Of a stretch of DNA of 33,113 nucleotides, positions 14,715 through 22,815 are shown piece after piece; position 1 is the first letter of the stretch, and each line of letters opens with the position of its first letter. The translations under genes were made by a program, and so were the position numbers. Source of the stretch: JBCBSS01 sp039819065 (GTDB lineage: Bacteria > Bacteroidota > Bacteroidia > Cytophagales > Cyclobacteriaceae). The stretch is from the NCBI GenBank assembly GCA_039819065.1, contig JBCBSS010000083.1:1-33113 (forward strand), in the 5' to 3' direction. The notes below the pieces were generated by a model that searched no databases, was not told the DNA's origin, and was given only the letters and a program-made list of their open reading frames with translations.

Positions 14715-15314
14715 ATGCTAGAACCGTATTATTCCAAGGAGTTAATCGAAGCCGGTTGTGATGAAGCTGGCCGAGGGTGTCTTGCCGGCCCTGTTGTGGC
14801 GGCCGCTGTCATTCTACCAAAGGATTATCATCATGATGCCCTGAATGATTCCAAACAATTAAGTGCTGCTAAACGTGAGGCACTGAGGAAAGAAATAGAA
14901 CAAGAGGCGATCAGTTGGGCTGTGGCAGAAGTAAGCCATATTGAAATTGACGAGATCAATATTCTCAATGCTTCATTCCTAGCTATGCACAGGTCTGTCG
15001 ATCAACTTGATCCAAAACCGGAGTTATTGATCATTGATGGCAATCGTTTTAAGCCTTATAAGGACATCCCGCATGAATGCATCATTAAGGGAGACGGTAA
15101 ATACTATGCTATAGCAGCAGCCTCTGTATTAGCCAAGACTTATAGGGATGAGTTCATGCTCAACTTATCAAAGGAATTCCCCCAATACGGTTGGGAAAGG
15201 AACGTAGGTTATCCTACCAAAGCACACAGAGAAGCAATACGCAATCACGGCGTAACTGACTACCATCGTAAGTCGTTCAGGCTACTTCCTGAGCAAATGA
15301 ACCTATTTGACTGA
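14715..15314 (+). CDS. rnhB: Ribonuclease HII
   Basis: A 199-residue RNase HII, which cuts 5' to ribonucleotides embedded in DNA and removes RNA of RNA-DNA hybrids. The catalytic acidic residues are D16 and E17 (AGCDEAGRGCLAGPVVAAAV), D108 (LLIIDGN) and D145 (AKTYRDE). DSKQLS (45-50) and KGD (125-127) are further family marks. The frame extends upstream to a GTG at 14655, but the extra 20 residues are not family-like, so the ATG at 14715 is chosen. The C-terminus ends QMNLFD, close to the bacterial sliding-clamp-binding pentapeptide. The gene is convergent with the alpha/beta hydrolase gene, with 3 nt between the stops. Confidence 0.95.
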   Translation: MLEPYYSKELIEAGCDEAGRGCLAGPVVAAAVILPKDYHHDALNDSKQLSAAKREALRKEIEQEAISWAVAEVSHIEIDEINILNASFLAMHRSVDQLDPKPELLIIDGNRFKPYKDIPHECIIKGDGKYYAIAAASVLAKTYRDEFMLNLSKEFPQYGWERNVGYPTKAHREAIRNHGVTDYHRKSFRLLPEQMNLFD

Positions 15315-15317
15315 AAG

Positions 15318-16373
15318 CTAAGGCTTGGCGGCAATAGGTGATAGTTGCTGATCCAAAAAGCCCCAGATTTTATTCCACGAGTCTATTTGCTCCGGTGTAT
15401 CCTTGCGTTCAAGGGATATCAAATCAACCTGACGATTGAAAAAGTGTTCGTGGGGAGGGTCTTGGTAAATTACCGTTTCAGCTAAATCAGGTTTCTTCAC
15501 TTTCAAGGCATTGATCAACATTTCGGCTTCTACAAAGTCCACATCAGTATCGTTAGTAGCCACTTGCACCATTACGGGTATCTGCAGTTTGTCCACCTGA
15601 TATAGTGGAGACCGCTCCAGGTAAAGCTCTCGTTTTTCAAAAGGTAGTCCTTGTATTCTCTTTTGCGTAGTAAAGGTTCTTTGGTACTCGGGCCCTTTGT
15701 AGGAAAGCCTGAAAATGAGGTTAGTGACAGGAACGGATGCTACAGCACTGTTGAATATGGTCTCATCTCTCGTAGCCGCCAGTAGCGCAATATAACCACC
15801 ATGACTCCAACCAATAACACCGATTCTGTCAGCGTCAACATAGGCCATTCTTTCTTGGATAAATTCTCCTGTCGTAATAATATCATCAACTTCATACCCG
15901 CCGTAGTCTATAGCATCGTAGAATGCCTTACCGTAGCCACGTGCTCCACGGTATTCCGGCGCTATGACGACATAGCCTTTGTCTATGGCTTCTTTGATAA
16001 AAGGGAAGTAATTGATACCAAAATGATCATGAATACCACCATATACCCACACCAATGCAGGATGCTTTTCCTTACGCTTTAGTTTGGTCGGTTCGAATAT
16101 GTACAGCGGAATTTTCAGGTCATCTACCCTGCTCTTGGTAAATATCTTTCTGAAGCTTACCCTATTCTCTTCAGCCGCCTTTTGTAGAATAGAGTCGGAT
16201 TTTAAAATGCTCTTGGCGTCTGCTTCATGATCTCTGGTTGGATGGTCGGCAAAGTCAGTACTGGTATAGAGTTTCTTGGCCCGAGCTTCGTCATATGCTT
16301 GTTGCGCATTGCACACGACAGGAACACAAAGGAGCAGCAACAGATATATAAGAATAGTATGGCTTGATTTCAT
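15318..16373 (-). CDS. Exported alpha/beta hydrolase, S9 prolyl-oligopeptidase type
   Basis: 351 residues. The signal peptide (ILIYLLLLLCVPVVCNAQQ, 7-25) predicts a periplasmic or outer location. The alpha/beta-hydrolase core has the nucleophile S190 in GWSHGG, an acid candidate in TNDTDVDF (D275 or D277) and a histidine in PPHEHF (H308 or H310). The oxyanion-loop region is WVYGGIHD. The layout (catalytic domain only, no beta-propeller) resembles acyl-peptidase or dipeptidyl-peptidase-like members of S9; esterase or peptidase activity cannot be separated by sequence alone. Its start codon lies inside a long inverted repeat (16363-16409). Confidence 0.82.
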   Translation of the reverse strand: MKSSHTILIYLLLLLCVPVVCNAQQAYDEARAKKLYTSTDFADHPTRDHEADAKSILKSDSILQKAAEENRVSFRKIFTKSRVDDLKIPLYIFEPTKLKRKEKHPALVWVYGGIHDHFGINYFPFIKEAIDKGYVVIAPEYRGARGYGKAFYDAIDYGGYEVDDIITTGEFIQERMAYVDADRIGVIGWSHGGYIALLAATRDETIFNSAVASVPVTNLIFRLSYKGPEYQRTFTTQKRIQGLPFEKRELYLERSPLYQVDKLQIPVMVQVATNDTDVDFVEAEMLINALKVKKPDLAETVIYQDPPHEHFFNRQVDLISLERKDTPEQIDSWNKIWGFLDQQLSPIAAKP

Positions 16374-16421
16374 GGCTAAAGATTAAGTATCCTAAGCCAT
16401 GAAATTAAGCACTTAATCTTT
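16363..16421 (-). promoter_or_regulatory. Overlapping inverted repeats at the hydrolase start codon
   Basis: CTTGATTTCATGGCT (16363-16377, containing the ATG and the first codons on the minus strand) pairs with AGCCATGAAATTAAG (16395-16409), 14 of 15 positions. Separately, AAAGATTAAGT (16378-16388) pairs perfectly with ACTTAATCTTT (16411-16421). The two hairpins interleave and cannot form together as a simple fold, so they could act as alternative structures in the mRNA leader. Confidence 0.5.
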
Positions 16422-16449
16422 AATAAAAATGGAAAAGTAGTCCAAAGGA

Positions 16450-17020
16450 ATGCTTTAAGCTGTCGTGCGCGGACACGCAAGGGTTCAGCGATCGTTTGTG
16501 CAGACACAAACAACGGCAGAAACGCCTCAACAAGAGCGCTATAGGTACGGCCTGTTCATTTTTGGGTCGCACCTACGGCGCTTACAGGCGGCATCTACGT
16601 TGACAATCTATAAACAGGTCGTCCCTACGGGACTCATAGCCATGGCTAAGATCACCAGGTATTTCTTTTAAAGATACTTTAAGCCGCCGTGAGTGTCTTC
16701 AGACACGGATTGGCAGATAATTGATCAATCTTTTGTGTCTCCACGCAAGGGTTCACCAAATAAATCATATCATCAACACATCAAATAATCAAACCATCAT
16801 CAAGTCCTCCTTAAAGGAACTTAGTAGCGTCGAGCACCAGATTAATTCTGGGTATATGATCACTTACGGATATGGCTGACTTTAGACCTATAAGTAATGA
16901 GGTTACTCAAAGTAACCTCATTACTAAAAAGTCTCTTTAAGCCGCCGTGCGTGCCTCCACACACAGGTTCACCGATCGTTTGTGAGACACAAACGATGGC
17001 GAAGATTATGGTGCCTCAAT
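16450..17020. repeat. Three degenerate copies of an intergenic repeat
   Basis: Similar segments start near 16450, 16674 and 16922. All begin CTTTAAGC followed by a GTCGTG or CCGCCGTG form, followed by GACAC- or CACAC-rich sequence, GGTTCA and TTTGTG motifs. Copies one and three share GATCGTTTGTG with a nearby ACACAAAC, forming an inverted repeat. The spacer between the hydrolase and the 696-residue protein gene contains no credible reading frame. Confidence 0.55.
16893..16925. repeat. Dispersed palindrome, copy 4
   Basis: AGTAATGAGGTTACT, loop CAA, AGTAACCTCATTACT: a perfect 15-bp stem. Relative to copy 1, one base pair is changed (C to T on one arm, G to A on the other). That compensating change keeps the stem and suggests selection on the structure. 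Confidence 0.8.
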
Positions 17021-17034
17021 AGCCTACATAGATG

Positions 17035-19125
17035 TCAACGCTTCAAAGCCTTCACCAGCCATGAGCCAGCTTCTTCGGTTTCAATTTTAACCAGGTACAC
17101 TCCAGGAGTCAAATCTGTATTGCTCAAATCGAAAGTGTGTTGTTTCGTAGCGTAAAGGGAGTTTTGCAGTCCTTCGAAATGAATACGGCCACTCGTATCT
17201 ACAATGGTGACCTTAACTTCTCCTGAATTCTCGTAGGGCAGTCTGACTTCTAGATTACTACCCAGTGGATTAGGTGATATCTCAGCTTCATTCAACGGTA
17301 CATTATCCACAAAAAGGTTCTTCTCTAATTCATAAGCAGAGGCTACGGCTTGATTTGACTGAATTGGTCCGGCATATTGTATGTTTATACCGGAGATCAA
17401 CGCCTTACTCTTAATGGCTCTAAAGTCAATATTCAAATTTCCGTCTGTTACAGCCGTCTGAAATGTTTTTTTTACTGCACGACCATTACCCACTTCGGAA
17501 AATATATCAAAATTGACCAGTGTAGGCTGTCCTTCGATATCCACATCAAAGATGCGCTGCCCTAGCTTCATGTCTTTATCGATGAAATAAAGATTGACCA
17601 TATACATCCCATCCTTCATTGGAAAACTCCATTTCATATCCTTTTGAGAGGTATTTACCCTAGTCTTCTCGAAGATAAAATCTGGAGCATCCGTATTATT
17701 GGCAAACCCACCTGAGAAGCTTTTGGTAATGAACTCAAAATCCTCATTGTTTACATAGTTTGAGGAATTGCTTTGGGTATCCTCGCGCCAACCAAGATAG
17801 GACTGTCCGCCTGAATTAACCCGATAGAGTGAAGTACCGAAAAATGCCTTACCAACCTCCAAACGCCCGAAAACGAGATGTCCATCATAGTAGTCCATTA
17901 TAGGATCCAATAGATTGTATCCAAAATAGAGTTCGTAGCCTATCTCTGTCGCGTCACCGTAATCCGGGCTCATAATTATTTCACCAGTGCCATCGCCATT
18001 GTCAATTACAGTAGTAAACTCCATTAATTCATAATCAAGAGCAACATCAAAATAGATTGAATCACCATCTAGGTCTGAGCCTCTAAGTGGAAGCCTCAAC
18101 TCAGTTCCTTCCATAACCCATAAAGGTTCGTGAAAATCGACTTGATGATAGTTGACAGGAATGTTATTCGCCGGTTCGGAACCAAAAGATTCTATCTCGA
18201 TGGCAGAGATCAACGCTGCTCCGCGATTATTAATGAAATCGATATCCAGATTTCCATCGAAAACCATTATATCAAACCTGATAAACGCCCTAAACCCTTT
18301 GCCAGCGAATGATATTATGTCGAAATCATCAAGCACTTTTTTTCCTTCCATCTCAACGTCAAATACTCTTTCGCCTAATTCATAGGAAGTATTCTGACTC
18401 TCGGCAAAAATTAATAGCACGGAATAATTACCATTTACAGCAACTGGAAAGTCCCATTCCATATTATGATTACTATTATTCACCCTACTCTTTGATGCAA
18501 GAGCGTTATAGCCATACATCAATTCTGCTGAAGCAGTAGAAAAACCAATTTCGTGGGCGTTTACGAAAGGAGAAGGATTATTCTTGCTGTCCTCACTCCA
18601 TGGCATAGGATCATCCGGTACATCTTTCCAATAACCAGCATTTATCCTGTAGAGTACATCTTTGACTTTGATAGAATAGTACCTGAAAGCATTAGAGCTG
18701 TATTGGGAATTACTACGAACGACAAAATGTCCATCATGACGTCCGGTCCTCAGCAAGTCAACATCATAATCTACCCAGATGGTATCTACTTCACCCGTCT
18801 TCAATGAACCGGTAGTTTTACTTAATGAAAACATATCAGTACCATGGGTACTAATTATATCAATAGCGTAATCCAATGAGCCTCCCCCAATGTTTTTGAT
18901 GACGTATCTATAGTCTTTCTTTTCACCTAGCCTCAACAATTCGTTTTCATAGGGAAGCCAAGTGCCTCTGAATTCAATCCTGGGTTCTGACGCTGCAATT
19001 TTGACTTCGTAAGACCCAATACTAGACTTAGCCATCTCTCGTGCCAATGACTGGTGGCAAAATAGGCTCAGTATTACTAAAGAAATTAATGCTACGATAT
19101 GATTCTTAGATTTTTGTGTTTCCAT
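17035..19125 (-). CDS. Type IX-secreted protein with two malectin-like domains, 696 aa
   Basis: Exported: the signal peptide spans about residues 1-28 (HIVALISLVILSLFCHQSLA). Residues 30-155 are an Ig-like/anchor region. Malectin-like domain 1 covers about 157-316 (LYRINAGYWKDV ... DGNLDIDFINNRGAALISAIEIE). A cadherin-like linker (325-430, GSDLDGDSIYFDV) precedes malectin-like domain 2 (432-585). A type IX sorting domain occupies 612-696 (SPNPLGSNLEV ... TPGVYLVKIETE ... LVKALKR). Malectin domains bind carbohydrate; the ligand here is unknown. The frame is open to 19191 upstream, but the signal peptide favours the ATG at 19125. It is the smallest of three related neighbours. Confidence 0.85.
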   Translation of the reverse strand: METQKSKNHIVALISLVILSLFCHQSLAREMAKSSIGSYEVKIAASEPRIEFRGTWLPYENELLRLGEKKDYRYVIKNIGGGSLDYAIDIISTHGTDMFSLSKTTGSLKTGEVDTIWVDYDVDLLRTGRHDGHFVVRSNSQYSSNAFRYYSIKVKDVLYRINAGYWKDVPDDPMPWSEDSKNNPSPFVNAHEIGFSTASAELMYGYNALASKSRVNNSNHNMEWDFPVAVNGNYSVLLIFAESQNTSYELGERVFDVEMEGKKVLDDFDIISFAGKGFRAFIRFDIMVFDGNLDIDFINNRGAALISAIEIESFGSEPANNIPVNYHQVDFHEPLWVMEGTELRLPLRGSDLDGDSIYFDVALDYELMEFTTVIDNGDGTGEIIMSPDYGDATEIGYELYFGYNLLDPIMDYYDGHLVFGRLEVGKAFFGTSLYRVNSGGQSYLGWREDTQSNSSNYVNNEDFEFITKSFSGGFANNTDAPDFIFEKTRVNTSQKDMKWSFPMKDGMYMVNLYFIDKDMKLGQRIFDVDIEGQPTLVNFDIFSEVGNGRAVKKTFQTAVTDGNLNIDFRAIKSKALISGINIQYAGPIQSNQAVASAYELEKNLFVDNVPLNEAEISPNPLGSNLEVRLPYENSGEVKVTIVDTSGRIHFEGLQNSLYATKQHTFDLSNTDLTPGVYLVKIETEEAGSWLVKALKR

Positions 19126-19203
19126 GATTGTTGTGATTTGTAGGATTATTGATTGTTTGCAAAAGTGTATGTCATGCCTAGCGCCAGGCAATGCATGTCA
19201 TTA

Positions 19204-19233
19204 ACTTAGACCTGATTGGAATCAGGTCTAAGT
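19204..19233. terminator. Hairpin after the 1031-aa gene
   Basis: ACTTAGACCTGATT, loop GG, AATCAGGTCTAAGT: a perfect 14-bp stem 30 nt beyond the stop on the minus strand. There is no T run after it, so a terminator role is plausible but not assured; it may instead protect the mRNA end. Confidence 0.5.
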
Positions 19234-19262
19234 GATGCCTTCAATTACATGATGGGTTGAAG

Positions 19263-22200
19263 TTATTCTTTGATCAGTTTACTAGTCCAGCTTTGACCAG
19301 CTGATTCTACCTTGAGCAGGTATAACCCTGGTTTAAGATCAACCTGGCTGATATCGAATGACAGTCTTTCTCTTCTGAAGCTATCTTGGTCGATATCCTG
19401 ATGATAAACCTTGCCTTGTAGGTCTAGAATTTGTATTTGGACGTTGCTTTCAACAGTGATCGGAAGAATAAGCTTTAGCTCATCCGCGATTGGATTAGGA
19501 TAGGTTTCAACATTATCACCGACATTGGCCAAACTTTGGAAGCCTGTTTCAAGCTCAATCACCGTTGGTACTGCGGTACTCGTAGATGAACTTGAGAAAA
19601 GAATTTCTATCCCTGCGATAACCGGATTACGAAATTTTCTAATAAAATCTATATCAAGATTGCCATCCGTGACCACCACTTCAAATGATTTTTTCCAACC
19701 GACATTATGTCCTGCTTCGTTTTCGATATGGAAGTCTTCCAGGGCTATTTCGTCTTCGATTTCTATATCCATAATGCGTTGTGCGTCATCGATGAAGTAC
19801 AGATTTACGGTGTAGGTACCCGGTGAAACCGGAAAATCCCACTCCATATCATACTCTTGACTGGTATTCATTCTAGATCCTTTGAAAATACCAAATGGTG
19901 CATCTGATTGGTTATTGAAATTGGGATAATAAATGACCACGGCCCCAAAACCTATTTCATCGGAGTTGACATAAGGCGATTGGTCGGTGATGATATCCCT
20001 CGACCAATTAATGGGTGTATCTTCTGCCAGTGCGGTCGGGCCAGAATTCACACGATATACAGGCGTACCAGCATCAGTATTTTTGACTTCCAGTTGCATA
20101 GGTATAATGTTATTGACCAAACTTTCATCGGATTCGAAGTGACCGTCTGAAACCATTAAGGTGAAATTGTAGATACCTGCATCTTCATAACCAGAACCAA
20201 GTATGATCTCTGCATTACCATCGCCATGATTGTTGATAGAAACAAACGGCAGGTAGAGCGATTCTACAATAAAGAAACTGATTGGGTCGCCGTTGATATC
20301 TATGGCGTTGATCGGGATTCTGTGTTGAATGCCTTCAAATATGTTTTGGGATTCCACTCTGTGGGCTTGGTAAAAGACAGGATCGCTATCAGGCAGTGAT
20401 TCGTGCCCCAAGGCGATAATTTCAATGGCTGTAATCATTGGATTACCTTGTATTTCCCGGAAAATTATATTGAGGTTTCCATCGTTTACCGTGATGTTAA
20501 ATTTATGACTATTAACTCCTCCTTTACCCATATCGGCCACTGCGTCATAATTGTCCAGCACAAGTTGGTCTTCCAAGCTCACATCAAAAATCCATGAACC
20601 AATTTCACGACCACTGATAGCCGCCTCGGCAAAGAACAATTCTACACTGTAATGACCAGCGCTTGTAACGGGAAATTCCCATTCCATATCATTGCCGATG
20701 ACCATTCTACTTCGCTCATATATTGTTCTTGGCACGTCTTGATAAGGTTTATCATATACACCAGGAACGTTCTGTAACCAACGAGTTGGTGATTTCAGAT
20801 ACTGCGAAGGTTGACTGTCGCTATCCTTAGTCCAGGAAATGGGGTAGTCATATACCTCTCTACTATTTCCAGCGGCTACTCTATACAAATGCTGATTGAC
20901 TATTAGCTCAATTGGCACCCTTTCCTCATATGGAACGGTATGGTCAGCTGTAATAACAATCTCTGCCCTATAGGTTCCTGCGGATAAAGTAGAGGTATTG
21001 TAGGTGACCCTGGCTACATCTGAATAACTGAAATTATCAGTGTTTAAAGTATTCTTGTTGAGGGACAGCCAAGAAATATCTTCTCCCTCCAGGCGTAAAT
21101 TATAAACTAACCCTGGCCTCCCTGCTGCATTACGTACTATGAGTTTGAAAACTTCTTCTTCGCCAGAAAACATCTCAAAACTTGAGGGTGGTGCTGCAAA
21201 TATCTCTGTCTCAATAGGTCTGCGAATGAGGAGTGAAACAGGTACGTCTACAACGGTAACGCCATAGCTACCGGCAAAAATCTCGAAGCCACCGTTATAA
21301 ATACCGCGACTGGTATTTTGAGCATCAAATGTAACTTCCAGGTTGCGAGACTCTCCTGCGGCTAGTATACCTTTAAACGGCTCAAAAGTAAGCAATTCAC
21401 TTTCCGGCAAGCTATTCGAAATAATAAGGTTATCAATATCCACGATCTGGCCTGCACTGGTATTTCCTGCCCTGAATACTATGCCTTCCATTGAATTGAC
21501 AAATGCCCTCCCCGAGTATACTTCATGACGGTCAAAATATATCTTTAACTCACCATTATCAGTGTCAATTTGAATAATCAGTTCAAAATAACCCATTGGG
21601 ATTGAGGCATCTAAGACATCAAATACACTATTGCCATAGCCATCGGGTTGGGCAATCATAATATGACCGTCATCGCCGAACCTGATTTGCGTTGATATGG
21701 ATCCAGCTATCTCAGACTGGGGAATAATATCGAAAGTACCCAGCTCATCAAAATGTAAATTCATGACAGCATAGACATTACAGCCGCTCAATGGATAACT
21801 CAATTCCGGGGACATGATCATTGTCTCACCAGATCCATCTGAATAGAATCGTAAGTGCTGCTCGTCACCGACTGGGTTACTGTCGCTTATTGCCCATTGA
21901 GTAGAGTTTGTCATCCAGTGATTTTGGCCATCGACGGCTCCATAGATAAAATTCTCAAAATCAGCCGCATATCGAGGTTCCGCAAAAAAACGGGGACAAC
22001 CTCCCGCTTCCAATCTCGCATTACTCGCCTTGTGAGAGGCACCTATAGTTCCAGCTCCTTGGATGGCATTGGAAAGAACGCCGTTAGCATAAGCATTATA
22101 GACGTAATCCTCGCTACGTTCGAATAAAGATTGAGCTTTATAGACAAACGGGTGCTCACCATAATTGGTGATAGTAAATACCCTGGTAACAGGGCCACCT

Positions 22201-22358
22201 CCAATGATCGTTTCATCCCAGTCCGCAGGGGATATACCTACATCTGGGGTTTCTTCACGACAATCACTTGGGTTAGTTGTGGTTTCTTTACCAAAACCGG
22301 TTTGGAATAGGAATAGCATTAGGCATAAACCTAAAAGGGGTAGTTTGCTGGTTTTCAT
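19263..22358 (-). CDS. Type IX-secreted protein with ConA-like and malectin-like domains, 1031 aa
   Basis: Signal peptide, about residues 1-23 (LPLLGLCLMLFLFQTGFG). Residues 130-315 form a laminin-G/ConA-like module (FENFIYGAVDGQNHW ... DIIPQSE ... IVDIDNLIISN) homologous to two modules in the 3020-residue neighbour. Two anchor/Ig-like stretches follow (320-385 and 390-487). The C-terminal block is malectin-like 1 (490-652, LYRVAAGNSREV), cadherin-like linker (665-758), malectin-like 2 (767-922) and a type IX sorting domain (950-1031: YPNPIADELKL ... KPGLYLLKVES). It is probably a surface or secreted carbohydrate-binding protein. No catalytic residues were identified. A strong terminator separates it from the larger gene upstream, so it is likely transcribed independently. 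Confidence 0.85.
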   Translation of the reverse strand: MKTSKLPLLGLCLMLFLFQTGFGKETTTNPSDCREETPDVGISPADWDETIIGGGPVTRVFTITNYGEHPFVYKAQSLFERSEDYVYNAYANGVLSNAIQGAGTIGASHKASNARLEAGGCPRFFAEPRYAADFENFIYGAVDGQNHWMTNSTQWAISDSNPVGDEQHLRFYSDGSGETMIMSPELSYPLSGCNVYAVMNLHFDELGTFDIIPQSEIAGSISTQIRFGDDGHIMIAQPDGYGNSVFDVLDASIPMGYFELIIQIDTDNGELKIYFDRHEVYSGRAFVNSMEGIVFRAGNTSAGQIVDIDNLIISNSLPESELLTFEPFKGILAAGESRNLEVTFDAQNTSRGIYNGGFEIFAGSYGVTVVDVPVSLLIRRPIETEIFAAPPSSFEMFSGEEEVFKLIVRNAAGRPGLVYNLRLEGEDISWLSLNKNTLNTDNFSYSDVARVTYNTSTLSAGTYRAEIVITADHTVPYEERVPIELIVNQHLYRVAAGNSREVYDYPISWTKDSDSQPSQYLKSPTRWLQNVPGVYDKPYQDVPRTIYERSRMVIGNDMEWEFPVTSAGHYSVELFFAEAAISGREIGSWIFDVSLEDQLVLDNYDAVADMGKGGVNSHKFNITVNDGNLNIIFREIQGNPMITAIEIIALGHESLPDSDPVFYQAHRVESQNIFEGIQHRIPINAIDINGDPISFFIVESLYLPFVSINNHGDGNAEIILGSGYEDAGIYNFTLMVSDGHFESDESLVNNIIPMQLEVKNTDAGTPVYRVNSGPTALAEDTPINWSRDIITDQSPYVNSDEIGFGAVVIYYPNFNNQSDAPFGIFKGSRMNTSQEYDMEWDFPVSPGTYTVNLYFIDDAQRIMDIEIEDEIALEDFHIENEAGHNVGWKKSFEVVVTDGNLDIDFIRKFRNPVIAGIEILFSSSSTSTAVPTVIELETGFQSLANVGDNVETYPNPIADELKLILPITVESNVQIQILDLQGKVYHQDIDQDSFRRERLSFDISQVDLKPGLYLLKVESAGQSWTSKLIKE

Positions 22359-22762
22359 TGCATTATGGATTAGGGTGTAAAATTGGTTCAGTGGTTCTTA
22401 TCTATAGCATACTAAAAGCCACAGCAAAGCGTGCTACCTACGCATACTACACCAGGTAATTATACCTTTAGAAAAGCATACGCAATGATTTAACTACTTT
22501 CTGAAGTGATTAATAGCCGTGATAAGATTTAGGAGATATCCTAATGGTTAGGGGAATTCTGAGGCATGCATAGAACTGATTTTAAAGCCAACGATTTTTA
22601 AGGTTATAGTTTCGGGAGAGGTAACGACGACTAAGAAATTACCCATCCTAGCCGAAGTTGAACTTCGGCACCAGTGACATAGATAAAGCTAATCTTAATA
22701 TAGTTAAATAAATAGCAATATCCAGCAAATAAGTAGCAAAAATGTGCAAGTGGGTGCATAAA
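22359..22762. other. Spacer between the two large malectin-protein genes
   Basis: No gene is seen. It contains a small hairpin GCCGAAGT-TGA-ACTTCGGC (22651-22669) without a T run. No TAnnTTTG promoter for the 1031-residue gene was found. Confidence 0.5.
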
Positions 22763-22787
22763 AAAAGCCCGGCAATGCCGGGCTTTT
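22763..22787 (-). terminator. Terminator of the 3020-aa gene
   Basis: AAAAGCCCGGC, loop AAT, GCCGGGCTTTT: an 11-bp stem, followed on the minus strand by TTTTTT counting the stem's end. It starts about 29 nt after the gene's stop codon. Confidence 0.85.
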
Positions 22788-22815
22788 CTATTGGTGGGTT
22801 ATTTATTCTATTATT

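Noticed and set aside
16480..16520. tRNA-like GGTTCA T-arm signal
   Set aside because: No acceptor stem or anticodon arm could be built around it; the motif recurs in the intergenic repeat copies.
16465..16671. 68-residue plus-strand frame
   Set aside because: It runs through degenerate intergenic repeats; composition is unlike the neighbouring genes.
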